Assembly: GCA_036375275.1 (NCBI GenBank)
Contig: DASUSF010000047.1
Span: 1 to 5,777, forward strand
DNA: 5,777 bases
DNA from: DASUSF01 sp036375275
GTDB lineage: Bacteria; Pseudomonadota; Alphaproteobacteria; Geminicoccales; Geminicoccaceae
Reading direction: 5' to 3'
In this document: positions 1-5,593 of the stretch, one piece after another
Layout of the letters: the number at the start of each line of letters is the position of its first letter
Position numbering within the stretch: the stretch's first letter is position 1
Notes under the pieces: model-generated
Database searches by the model: none
Seen by the model: only the letters and a program-made list of their open reading frames with translations
Told to the model about the DNA's origin: nothing
Translations under genes and position numbers: made by a program

Positions 1-1093
1 CGATCCGCATCACCCAGGCGTCGTCCGCGGCGTAGCCCGCGGCGGGCGCCGCGGCGCGGAAGCGCTCCGGCGGCTCGAAGGGCGGCTCGTTGGTCAGCCG
101 GATCGTGCCCCAGTGCATGCCGACCACGCGGCCCGCGCCGAGCTCGCGGCCGATATTCAGCGCCTCCTCCGGCGTGGCGTGCGAGCCCTGCATCAGGAGG
201 CGCGGCTCGTAGGCGCCGATCGGCAGCAGCGCCAGCTCGAACGGCGCGACCCGCCGGCCCACTTCCTGGAAGACCGGCCCGTAGGCCGTGTCGCCGGCGA
301 AGTAGACCCGCTTGCCGCGGCCCTGGATCGCGTAGCCGGTCCACAGCGTGCGATTGCGGTCGAACGGCGTGCGCTTGGAGAAGTGGATCGCCGGCAGCGC
401 GGTGATCGCGAGCCCCGAGAGGGTCTGCTCGCCGTACCAGTCGAGCTCGTGGACCCGCGCGTAGCCGCGCTCGGTGAAGTAGCCCGCCAGACCCAGCGGC
501 ACCACCACCTCGACCCGGTCCTTGCCGGCCAGCGCCTCGATCGTCGAGAGATCGAGGTGGTCGTAGTGGTTGTGCGAGAGCAGCAGCACGTCGATCGGCG
601 GCAGGCGCTCCACCGGCAGGCCCGGCGGGGCGAAGCGCTTGGGCCCGAGCGGCGCCACCGGCGAGGCGTACTCGCCGAGATAGGGATCGGTCAGGATGTT
701 GCGGCCGTCGAGCCGCAGCAGGAAGGACGCGTGGCCGAGCCAGGTCAGGCGGTCGCCGTCGCTCCGCCGGTTGGCCACCCCGTCCTGCGCCTCGGCCGCG
801 GGCAGGACGTGGCCCGCCGGCAGTGCGACCTCGCCGCGATCGGTGAAGCGGCGCAGGAAGAAGCTCGACCAGTCGCCGAAGTCGCCGCCGCGCTCGGGGC
901 TGCCCGGAGGGTTGCGGAACCCCTCCGCGGTATGGTGCCAGGGACCGTCCGCCGCCGGCTGCGCCCTCTCGCTCGCGCAGCCGGCCAAGGCCAGCGGCAG
1001 GGCCGCGAGGCCGCGGTTGAGGGCGCGGCGGGTCACCTTGGCGCGCTTCGGGTCGGGCGGCGGTCGTGACATCGACGGATCCGGGTGCGCCAT
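1..1093 (-). CDS. NAPE-PLD/RomA-like MBL-fold metal-dependent hydrolase, lipoprotein (3' partial)
   Basis: This is a metallo-beta-lactamase-fold hydrolase of the N-acylphosphatidylethanolamine phospholipase D / RomA type. 364 codons are visible and the reading frame runs off the left window edge, so the C-terminus is missing. Metal-binding motifs are intact: HNHYDHLD at residues 174-181, H237 in a PAIHFSKRTPFDRN stretch, AGDTAYG at 266-272, and MHWGTIRL at 326-333. The IGAYEPR motif (292-298) and the EVGRR..PF stretch before it are typical of NAPE-PLD-like proteins. The N-terminus has a twin arginine (R22-R23), a hydrophobic segment and a lipobox LAGC with C39, so a Tat- or Sec-exported lipoprotein is inferred. 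The start is uncertain: ATG at 1093 has only a weak upstream GAG, while an in-frame ATG at 1072 (M8) has a GGA 7 bases upstream; both keep the leader. It is divergent from the HNH gene. By family the substrate may be a phospholipid or another phosphodiester, but nothing here fixes it. Confidence 0.93.
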   Translation of the reverse strand, partial: MAHPDPSMSRPPPDPKRAKVTRRALNRGLAALPLALAGCASERAQPAADGPWHHTAEGFRNPPGSPERGGDFGDWSSFFLRRFTDRGEVALPAGHVLPAAEAQDGVANRRSDGDRLTWLGHASFLLRLDGRNILTDPYLGEYASPVAPLGPKRFAPPGLPVERLPPIDVLLLSHNHYDHLDLSTIEALAGKDRVEVVVPLGLAGYFTERGYARVHELDWYGEQTLSGLAITALPAIHFSKRTPFDRNRTLWTGYAIQGRGKRVYFAGDTAYGPVFQEVGRRVAPFELALLPIGAYEPRLLMQGSHATPEEALNIGRELGAGRVVGMHWGTIRLTNEPPFEPPERFRAAAPAAGYAADDAWVMRI

Positions 1094-1255
1094 CACTCGT
1101 TAGCAAAACCTTGCGCGAAACGTGCCAGACTACGCCCTAGCGGCCGGATCGGACCAGGTCTTGAAACCGTCATGGCGATCGTCTAGCCCTAGGTGCGAGG
1201 TGTTGGCGGCCCGCCGGGCCCCGGATATGGTGATGAGGCCGAGAGCACGACAGGC
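1094..1255. promoter_or_regulatory. Divergent intergenic region between MBL hydrolase and HNH genes
   Basis: These 162 bases must hold the promoters of both flanking genes, which face away from each other. No RNA gene or clear operator is seen. The only promoter-like pair for the plus strand is TTGAAA at 1161-1166 and TAGCCC at 1184-1189, with a 17-base spacer; the -10 half is poor. A GAGAG at 1241-1245 lies 10 bases before the chosen HNH start. No convincing -35/-10 pair was found for the minus-strand gene. Confidence 0.35.
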
Positions 1256-1849
1256 ATGCAAGCTAGCATGAGATCGGTGCGACCGCCCCGATTGCCCCCG
1301 CTCGAGGCATGTCCTGCGCTGGTTCTGAACGCCGACTACCGCCCCTTGAGCTACTTCCCGCTCTCGACCTGGCATTGGCAAGAGACCGTGAAGGCGATCT
1401 TCCTCGACCGCGTGGCCGTGCTGTCGCACTACGACCGCGTGATCCACTCGCCGTCCTCCGCCTTCCGCCTGCCGAGCGTGGTCGCGCTCAAGCAGTACAT
1501 CCCGCAGAACCGCCGGCCGCCGTTCACCCGCTTCAACGTGTTCCTGCGCGACGGCTTCTCCTGCCAGTACTGCGGCCATCCCCGGCAGGCGTCGGAATTG
1601 ACCTTCGACCACGTCGTCCCGCGCTCGCGCGGCGGCCGCACCAGCTGGGACAACGTGGTCACCGCCTGCACGCGCTGCAACCTCGCCAAGGGCAACCAGT
1701 TGCCGCGCGAGTGCCGCATGCGGCCGCTGACCAGCCCGACCATGCCGACCACCTTCCAGCTGCAGGAGCGCGGGCGCGGCTTTCCCCCCAACTTCCTCCA
1801 CGAGAGCTGGCGCGACTTCCTGTACTGGGACAGCGAGCTCGAGCCCTGA
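1256..1849 (+). CDS. HNH endonuclease family protein
   Basis: The gene encodes a 197-residue protein with a McrA-like HNH nuclease domain, of a type widespread and conserved in Alphaproteobacteria. The N-terminal half carries the family's LVLNADYRPLSYFPLS segment (residues 22-37) and a TRFNVFLRD stretch (91-99). The HNH core follows: CxxC at C103/C106, the DH dyad at D118-H119 in FDHVVPRSRGG, N133 in SWDN, a second CxxC at C138/C141, and NLAKGN at 142-147. The four cysteines would bind a structural zinc and H119 is the likely general base. The C-terminus ends in the conserved FLYWDSELEP. The frame could open at GTG 1193, but that start has no ribosome binding site and adds 21 residues of low-complexity sequence, so ATG 1256 was preferred; ATG 1268 is also possible. 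Its cellular role is unknown to me. It stands alone, with no methylase, McrB-like or Cas partner nearby, so it is unlikely to be a restriction unit. Confidence 0.94.
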   Translation: MQASMRSVRPPRLPPLEACPALVLNADYRPLSYFPLSTWHWQETVKAIFLDRVAVLSHYDRVIHSPSSAFRLPSVVALKQYIPQNRRPPFTRFNVFLRDGFSCQYCGHPRQASELTFDHVVPRSRGGRTSWDNVVTACTRCNLAKGNQLPRECRMRPLTSPTMPTTFQLQERGRGFPPNFLHESWRDFLYWDSELEP

Positions 1850-1859
1850 GCCCACGCTG
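1831..1859. terminator. Possible stem-loop at the HNH / PqaA-like convergent junction
   Basis: CAGCG (1831-1835) can pair with CGCTG (1855-1859), and inside it GCTC (1837-1840) can pair with GAGC (1848-1851), with a one-by-three internal loop and a 7-base apical loop. It spans the HNH stop codon and sits next to the stop of the opposing gene, which would suit a shared terminator. There is no T-tract beyond a short TTCT, so the call is weak. Confidence 0.25.
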
Positions 1860-1861
1860 TT

Positions 1862-3205
1862 CTAGTTGCCGACGGTCCGGATGTTGGTCGAGAGGAAGTA
1901 CGGCGGCCCGCCGCGCTGGTAGGTCAACTCGCCGAAGAGCGCGACATAGCCCCGGTCCGGCACCTCGACTTCGAACTCGTAGGCATCGCCCCGGCGCTCG
2001 AAGCGGCGCGCTCGCCAGCGGGCGTTGCGGAAGTCGCGCGTCTCGGAGGTCGCGATCCAGGCGGTGACCCGCGCGGGCTCGAGGTCGGAGCTCACGGCGA
2101 GCATGAGCCTCCCGGCTCGCTCCTCGAAGCGCCACTGCAACCTGGGCAGCCTCGCGCCGGAGCCGACGTGCTCATGCAACGCGTTCAAGCTGCCCGCCAC
2201 TCGAAGGTAGGGAAAGACGCTTTCCAGCGAGTGATCCCCGTTCGGGACGTACAGGATGTACTTCGGCCCGTTCAGGCCGCGCCAGTAGAGGTTGAGGGCA
2301 TCCGCCGGCCAATAGGGGTCATTGGTGCCGAGAATCATCAGCTTGGGCTGGGTCAGGAGCTTGCGGTAGCGATAGGGGTCGACGATCGCCCGGAGCTTCC
2401 GGCCGGCGCTGGTCTCCAACTGCTCCGGCAGGCCCAGCGCGACATAGTCCGCGAGCTTCTCCGACAGCTCGCCCCAGACCGTCTCCTGATGCTCGATCTG
2501 CGCGCCCATCCTGAGCATGTCGAACACCATGGGCGCGATCGCCGCGACCCGGTCATCGATCGCGCCGGTGAGCCAGGCGGTCCACCCGCGCTTGGACGCC
2601 CCCGCGACGGTGAAGCGCTCGATCTCGAGCCCCCAGTCCTGGGCCGAGAACTCCTGAACCGCATCCATCGCCCGGACGGCGGACTTGACCATCGGCAGGA
2701 GGAGCGGCCACTCGGGATCCAGCGTCGCGAGGTACTGCTCGAAGGTGAAGGCGATCAGCTCGTCCTCGGTCCTGCCGTCGAACAGCGGCTGATGCGGGAC
2801 CTGGCGCAGAACCGCGACCGGGGTGCGCAGCAGGTCGGCGATGCCGGCATACAGCAGCGCATCCGGCGGCAGGTCTTCCCCGCCATCCCCGTCCGGCTCC
2901 TTCCACTTGCCGCCCGCAATGAACAAGAGCGCATGCGGGGTCCGGGCATCGAGGAGCGCGGGCTTGATGATGAACAGCTGGTGGCGCCAGGGAACGCCGC
3001 GCCAGGTCTGCGAGGTGAGCGCGAGCTCGACGTAGGAGGCCGCGACCAGCCCGCCCTCGTCCCGCTTGACCCAGCCGTAGGTCGGGTCGCCGTTCGCCAG
3101 ATACCCGGCAAGGGGGCTCGGGGCCTGGTCGGCTCCCGGAGGAGCGGCGGAGGCCGGCGCGATCAGGGATGCCACGGCGAGGACCGGCGCGATCAACGAT
3201 CTCAT
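1862..3205 (-). CDS. PhoPQ-activated pathogenicity-related (PqaA)-family exported alpha/beta hydrolase
   Basis: This is a 447-residue protein of the PhoPQ_related (PqaA/AprA) family, exported to the periplasm or beyond. From ATG 3205 it starts with a clean Sec signal peptide (MRSLIAPVLAVASLIAPASA, residues 1-20). The mature part has the family features in order: YLANGDPTYGW near 35-45, a substrate-side region with FIAGGKWKEP, then the nucleophile elbow GASKRGWTAW with S204, GTNDPYWPAD with D296, and PNGDHSLE with H325. These three fit a Ser-Asp-His triad, and the elbow resembles that of CE15-type esterases. A C-terminal beta-rich region follows. In Salmonella the family's founder is under PhoPQ control and linked to antimicrobial peptide resistance; the natural substrate is not established. 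A GTG at 3262 in frame adds 19 residues, has GAGG 4 bases upstream and overlaps the RTX stop as GTGA, so translational coupling is possible. ATG 3205 has AGGG only 3 bases upstream but gives the better signal peptide. It is the second gene of an operon with the RTX gene. Confidence 0.92.
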   Translation of the reverse strand: MRSLIAPVLAVASLIAPASAAPPGADQAPSPLAGYLANGDPTYGWVKRDEGGLVAASYVELALTSQTWRGVPWRHQLFIIKPALLDARTPHALLFIAGGKWKEPDGDGGEDLPPDALLYAGIADLLRTPVAVLRQVPHQPLFDGRTEDELIAFTFEQYLATLDPEWPLLLPMVKSAVRAMDAVQEFSAQDWGLEIERFTVAGASKRGWTAWLTGAIDDRVAAIAPMVFDMLRMGAQIEHQETVWGELSEKLADYVALGLPEQLETSAGRKLRAIVDPYRYRKLLTQPKLMILGTNDPYWPADALNLYWRGLNGPKYILYVPNGDHSLESVFPYLRVAGSLNALHEHVGSGARLPRLQWRFEERAGRLMLAVSSDLEPARVTAWIATSETRDFRNARWRARRFERRGDAYEFEVEVPDRGYVALFGELTYQRGGPPYFLSTNIRTVGN

Positions 3206-3258
3206 CGACCCTAGCTCATCCGCCAACCGCCGGCGCAGGCCCCGGGCTGCCGATCCGG

Positions 3259-4320
3259 TCACGTGACCTCGAGCTGGCCGGCATCGAGCAGCCCGTCGAT
3301 GACCTCGGCCTGGGTCGGCGCGGCCGCCACCAGATCAACGTTCTCGACGATGCTCGTGACCTCGGGAACAGCGAAGTCCGCGGCGCCGTCGCGATCGAAG
3401 TCGAGGCGCGTGTCGTCGCCGGACAATGAGAACCTGAGGAACTCGTCGAGGTCGTCGCCGCGAGGCGCGTCGGGCAGGTCGACGTCCGCGAACAGTTCCG
3501 TCACCACCAGCGTATCCCCGCTTTCGAAGTCGGTGATCCGGTCGACCCCGTTTTCCTCCCCGTCGATGACGAACCGATCGCGGCCGCTGCCGCCGGTGAG
3601 CACGTCGCTGCCGCGGTTGCCGGCAAGCTCGTCGTCGCCGTCGCGTCCCTCCAGCAGGTCCGGACCGGCGCCTCCGAACGCCAGATCATTGTGGCTGCCG
3701 CCGATCACCCGGTCAGCGCCGCCGCCGCCGTACAGGACATCGTCGTCCTCACCACCCCGCAGCGCATCGTCGCCGGCGCCGCCCCGGACGTCATCGCGGC
3801 CCCGACCGCTTTGGACGTCATCGTTGCCAGGCCCGGCATGGATCACGTCATCGCCGTCACCGGCGACCACTTCATCGTCGCCGGCGCCGGCATGGACGTC
3901 GTTGTGGCCCGCGAAGACGTAGATCACGTCCTCGCCGTTCCCGGTGCGCACGACGTCGTCGCCGCCCTCCGCGTCCGACGGGACGTCATCGGCGAACACC
4001 GTGTTGTCGCCGTCGCCCGCGTCGATCACGTCGTCGCCGCCGCCGGTGACGATCAGGTCGTCCCCGTCACCGGTCTCGACCTCGTTATCACCGCTCAGAC
4101 GGATCACGATCTCGCCGTCGCTCCTGAGCAGGGCCTCCGCCAGTCCCGGGAGATCAGGCAGCTCGGACAGGTCCGGAGAATCGGGAAGGTCCACCTCCGG
4201 AACATCCACCTCCGGAAGATCCACCTCCGGAAGATCCGGCAAATCCACATTGTCGACATCGGGGATGACGTCGCCCACTTTGCTGGCGCCATCCTTCACC
4301 TTGTCGAGAAAGTTAGCCAT
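3259..4320 (-). CDS. RTX calcium-binding protein, predicted type I secretion substrate
   Basis: The gene encodes a 353-residue, very acidic protein with no Sec signal. Layout: an amphipathic N-terminus (1-20); a D/P/E/V-rich linker with PEVDL-type pentapeptides (21-58); a short segment EALLRSDGEIVIRLSG (62-77); about 17 nonapeptide repeats of GGxGxDxUx type (about 84-252), which form calcium-binding parallel beta-rolls in this family; then DRFVIDGEENGVDRITDFESGD, common just after RTX arrays; and an acidic/hydrophobic C-terminal region ending in LLDAGQLEVT, where a type I secretion signal is expected. It carries no recognisable enzymatic domain, so it may be a structural, adhesive or carrier protein rather than a toxin. 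The start is firm: ATG 4320 follows GGGAGGG with 6 bases between. A TTG at 4335 would lie upstream of that site. The stop TGA overlaps a possible GTG start of the PqaA-like gene. The HlyB/D/TolC-type export genes are not in the window. Confidence 0.95.
   Translation of the reverse strand: MANFLDKVKDGASKVGDVIPDVDNVDLPDLPEVDLPEVDVPEVDLPDSPDLSELPDLPGLAEALLRSDGEIVIRLSGDNEVETGDGDDLIVTGGGDDVIDAGDGDNTVFADDVPSDAEGGDDVVRTGNGEDVIYVFAGHNDVHAGAGDDEVVAGDGDDVIHAGPGNDDVQSGRGRDDVRGGAGDDALRGGEDDDVLYGGGGADRVIGGSHNDLAFGGAGPDLLEGRDGDDELAGNRGSDVLTGGSGRDRFVIDGEENGVDRITDFESGDTLVVTELFADVDLPDAPRGDDLDEFLRFSLSGDDTRLDFDRDGAADFAVPEVTSIVENVDLVAAAPTQAEVIDGLLDAGQLEVT
3565..4071 (-). repeat. RTX nonapeptide repeat array (coding)
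   Basis: This is the part of the RTX gene that encodes about 17 degenerate 27-base units, each reading roughly GGxGxDxUx (for example AGDDEVVAG, DGDDVIHAG, RGSDVLTGG). The repeat is visible at protein level and as a recurring GTCGTC/GTCATC pattern on the plus strand. One break in register occurs at residues 111-118 (3967-3990), where an insert rich in D, P and E splits the first three units from the rest. The aspartates at position 6 of the units would bind calcium. Confidence 0.85.
4188..4232 (-). repeat. 15-bp tandem repeat encoding PEVDL-type pentapeptides
   Basis: Three consecutive 15-base copies lie at 4188-4202, 4203-4217 and 4218-4232. They share the 12-base core TCCACCTCCGGA and differ only in the first two bases; a degenerate fourth copy begins at 4233. 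They encode PEVDL, PEVDV and PEVDL (residues about 31-45) in the acidic linker of the RTX protein. The unit is a multiple of three, so slippage would change linker length without breaking the frame. Confidence 0.8.
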
Positions 4321-4326
4321 CCCTCG

Positions 4327-4333
4327 CCCTCCC
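4327..4333 (-). promoter_or_regulatory. Strong ribosome binding site of the RTX gene
   Basis: On the minus strand GGGAGGG lies 6 bases before ATG 4320. It is the best Shine-Dalgarno match in the window and settles the RTX start against the upstream in-frame TTG at 4335. Confidence 0.8.
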
Positions 4334-4382
4334 AATCTACCGACCGATCGGGTATTTGTTCATCCCAACTTCAGGAACGAGC

Positions 4383-4409
4383 ATAATAGCTGCACGGGTG
4401 ATGCGGCAA
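4383..4409 (-). promoter_or_regulatory. Candidate promoter of the RTX/PqaA-like operon
   Basis: Read on the minus strand, TTGCCG (4409-4404) is followed after 15 bases by TATTAT (4388-4383), a five-of-six match to the -10 consensus. The spacer is shorter than the usual 17. Transcription would begin near 4376, giving a leader of about 55 bases that includes the palindrome at 4344-4351. Confidence 0.3.
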
Positions 4410-4538
4410 CCCTCGGGCGCGGCGCCGCACGTCCGGTGCCCGTCCACCCCGGCGGGATCGCCGGCGCCGGCACGATTTCTCCGTTGCCTTGAGGCGGCGT
4501 TTGCGGGCAAGACGGGACCCGCGCCGCGTCAGCCTCTC

Positions 4539-4544
4539 AGGGAG
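4539..4544 (+). promoter_or_regulatory. Ribosome binding site of the TAXI gene
   Basis: AGGGAG lies 5 bases before ATG 4550. This supports that start over the next in-frame ATG at 4556 (M3), which would be 11 bases from the site. Confidence 0.7.
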
Positions 4545-4549
4545 CACTC

Positions 4550-5551
4550 ATGGTCATGCGCAGGATCGTTTCCGTGGCTCTCCTCGCTCTGCTCGGCGCG
4601 GCGCCGGTCGGGTTGGCGCAGGAGATGACGTTCTTCCGGATCGGCACCGGCGGCGTGGCCGGCACCTACTACCCGATCGGCGGCCTGATCGCCGACATCA
4701 TCAGCAGCCCGCCCGGCGCGCGCCCCTGCGACAAGGGCGGCAGCTGCGGCGTGCCGGGCCTGGTCGCGATCGCGCAGAGCTCCAACGGCTCGGTCGCCAA
4801 CGTCAACGCGATCAAGTCCGGTGAGCTCGAGAGCGGCTTCGTCCAGTCGGACGTCGCCTACTGGGCCTACACCGGCACCGGCATCTTCGAGGACCAGGGC
4901 AAGGTCGAGAACCTGCGCGCGATCGCCAATCTGTACCCGGAAAGCATCCACATCGTGGCCCGCGAGGGCGCCGAGATCGAATCGGTGCGCGACCTCGCCG
5001 GCAAGCGCGTCTCGCTCGACGAGCCCGGGTCGGGCACGCTGGTCGACGCGCGCATCATCCTCGAGGCGTTCGGCCTCTCGGAGGACGACCTCCAGGCCCA
5101 GTACATCAAGCCGAGCCCGGCGGTCAGCATGACCGGAGACGCCCAGCTCGACGCCTTCTTCATCGTCGCCGGCTATCCGACCGCCTCCGTGGTCGAGCTC
5201 GCCTCCGGCGTCGGCGCCGATCTGGTGCCGATCGACGGCCCCGAGGTCGACGCGCTGCTGGAACGCTACCAGTTCTTCGCCAAGGACCTGATCCCGGCCG
5301 GCACCTACGAGGGGATCGATGCGACCCCGACGGTCAGCGTCGGCGCCCAGTGGGTGGTCGGCGCCGAGGTCGACGAGGAGCTGGTCTACGGCATCACCAA
5401 GGCGCTCTGGCATGAGAACGCCCGCAACCTGCTCGACAATGGCCACGCCAAGGGCCAGGCGATCACCCTCGAGACCGCCCTCGACGGCATCGGCATCCCC
5501 CTCCACCCCGGCGCGGAGCGCTACTATCGCGAGGTCGGCCTGCTCGACTGA
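4550..5551 (+). CDS. TAXI family TRAP transporter solute-binding subunit
   Basis: This is a 333-residue periplasmic binding protein of the TAXI (TRAP-associated extracytoplasmic immunogenic) class, which hands a substrate, usually an organic acid or amino acid, to a fused DctQM-type membrane permease driven by an ion gradient. Residues 1-23 form a Sec signal peptide (RR followed by a hydrophobic core, cleavage expected after GLA and before Q24). The mature protein opens with the class hallmark FFRIGTGGVAGTYYPIGGLIADII (split here as residues 28-41 and 42-51), then SSNGSVANVNAIKSGELE (77-94) and FVQSDVAYWAYTGTG (97-111), which help line the ligand site. Two cysteines, C60 and C66, in a PCDKGGSCGVPG loop probably form a disulfide. 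Length matches the family. No permease gene follows: the next gene is convergent, so this is an orphan binding protein in this window. The substrate cannot be read from sequence. Confidence 0.97.
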   Translation: MVMRRIVSVALLALLGAAPVGLAQEMTFFRIGTGGVAGTYYPIGGLIADIISSPPGARPCDKGGSCGVPGLVAIAQSSNGSVANVNAIKSGELESGFVQSDVAYWAYTGTGIFEDQGKVENLRAIANLYPESIHIVAREGAEIESVRDLAGKRVSLDEPGSGTLVDARIILEAFGLSEDDLQAQYIKPSPAVSMTGDAQLDAFFIVAGYPTASVVELASGVGADLVPIDGPEVDALLERYQFFAKDLIPAGTYEGIDATPTVSVGAQWVVGAEVDEELVYGITKALWHENARNLLDNGHAKGQAITLETALDGIGIPLHPGAERYYREVGLLD

Positions 5552-5576
5552 CCGCGGGGCCGCGCGCCAGGTCGGA

Positions 5577-5593
5577 TCAGGCGTCCGGCCTGA
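5577..5593. terminator. Possible stem-loop at the TAXI / alcohol dehydrogenase convergent junction
   Basis: TCAGGC (5577-5582) and GCCTGA (5588-5593) form a perfect 6-bp stem with a GTCCG loop. It includes the stop codon of the minus-strand gene and lies 25 bases past the TAXI stop, so it could end transcription arriving from the plus strand. There is no T-tract, and overlap with coding sequence may make it a coincidence. Confidence 0.3.

Larger units (their letters stand above)
4321..4549. promoter_or_regulatory. Divergent regulatory region between RTX operon and TAXI gene
   Basis: These 229 bases separate two divergent transcription units. The part nearest the RTX gene (about 4334-4390) is clearly richer in A+T than the rest of the window and holds the only promoter-like hexamers. 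An 8-base palindrome CCGATCGG (4344-4351) sits inside the wider imperfect inverted repeat 4338-4354 and could be an operator. The part nearest the TAXI gene (4410-4538) is very GC-rich with many short self-complementary stretches, including TTGCC (4484-4488) and GGCAA (4506-4510). No small gene or RNA family is recognised. Confidence 0.5.

Noticed and set aside
113..1103. Plus-strand open frames (113-1069, 696-1103) opposite the MBL hydrolase
   Set aside because: Low-complexity Arg/Ala/Val-rich products with no domain. The minus-strand frame carries all metal-binding motifs of its family.
1161..1189. TTGAAA with 17-base spacer to TAGCCC as the HNH promoter
   Set aside because: Spacing is good but the -10 element matches only its first two positions, so I kept it as a remark within the intergenic entry and not as a separate promoter.
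1130..2135. Open frames overlapping the HNH gene in other frames (1130-1855 minus, 1309-2067 plus, 1659-2135 minus)
   Set aside because: They overlap a strongly supported HNH gene and give Arg/Ala-rich products without motifs. 1309-2067 also runs across the convergent junction, as expected of chance frames at high GC.
2168..3429. Plus-strand open frames opposite the PqaA-like gene, including 2168-3214 (348 codons)
   Set aside because: The product has no motif and is antisense to a gene with a signal peptide and a plausible catalytic triad.
3565..4232. Repetitive pattern that might suggest a CRISPR array or satellite DNA
   Set aside because: The units are directly adjacent, degenerate, in frame and translate to RTX nonapeptides or PEVDL pentapeptides. 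There are no unique spacers of constant length between identical repeats.
3263..4492. Long plus-strand open frames (3263-3922, 3691-4386, 3944-4492) opposite the RTX gene
   Set aside because: Their Ser/Pro-rich or Val/Ala/His-rich repetitive products are mirror images of the GGxGxDxUx repeats, and the RTX protein on the minus strand has clear family motifs and a strong ribosome binding site.
4484..4510. TTGCC...GGCAA inverted repeat upstream of the TAXI gene as an attenuator or riboswitch
   Set aside because: Only 5 bp with a 17-base loop in a very GC-rich stretch; chance pairing is likely and no T-tract or known RNA motif follows.
4529..5506. 325-codon minus-strand open frame opposite the TAXI gene
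   Set aside because: Its product is rich in D, R, A and G with no recognisable motif; it is the usual antisense shadow of a GC-rich gene. The plus-strand frame has a signal peptide and TAXI motifs.
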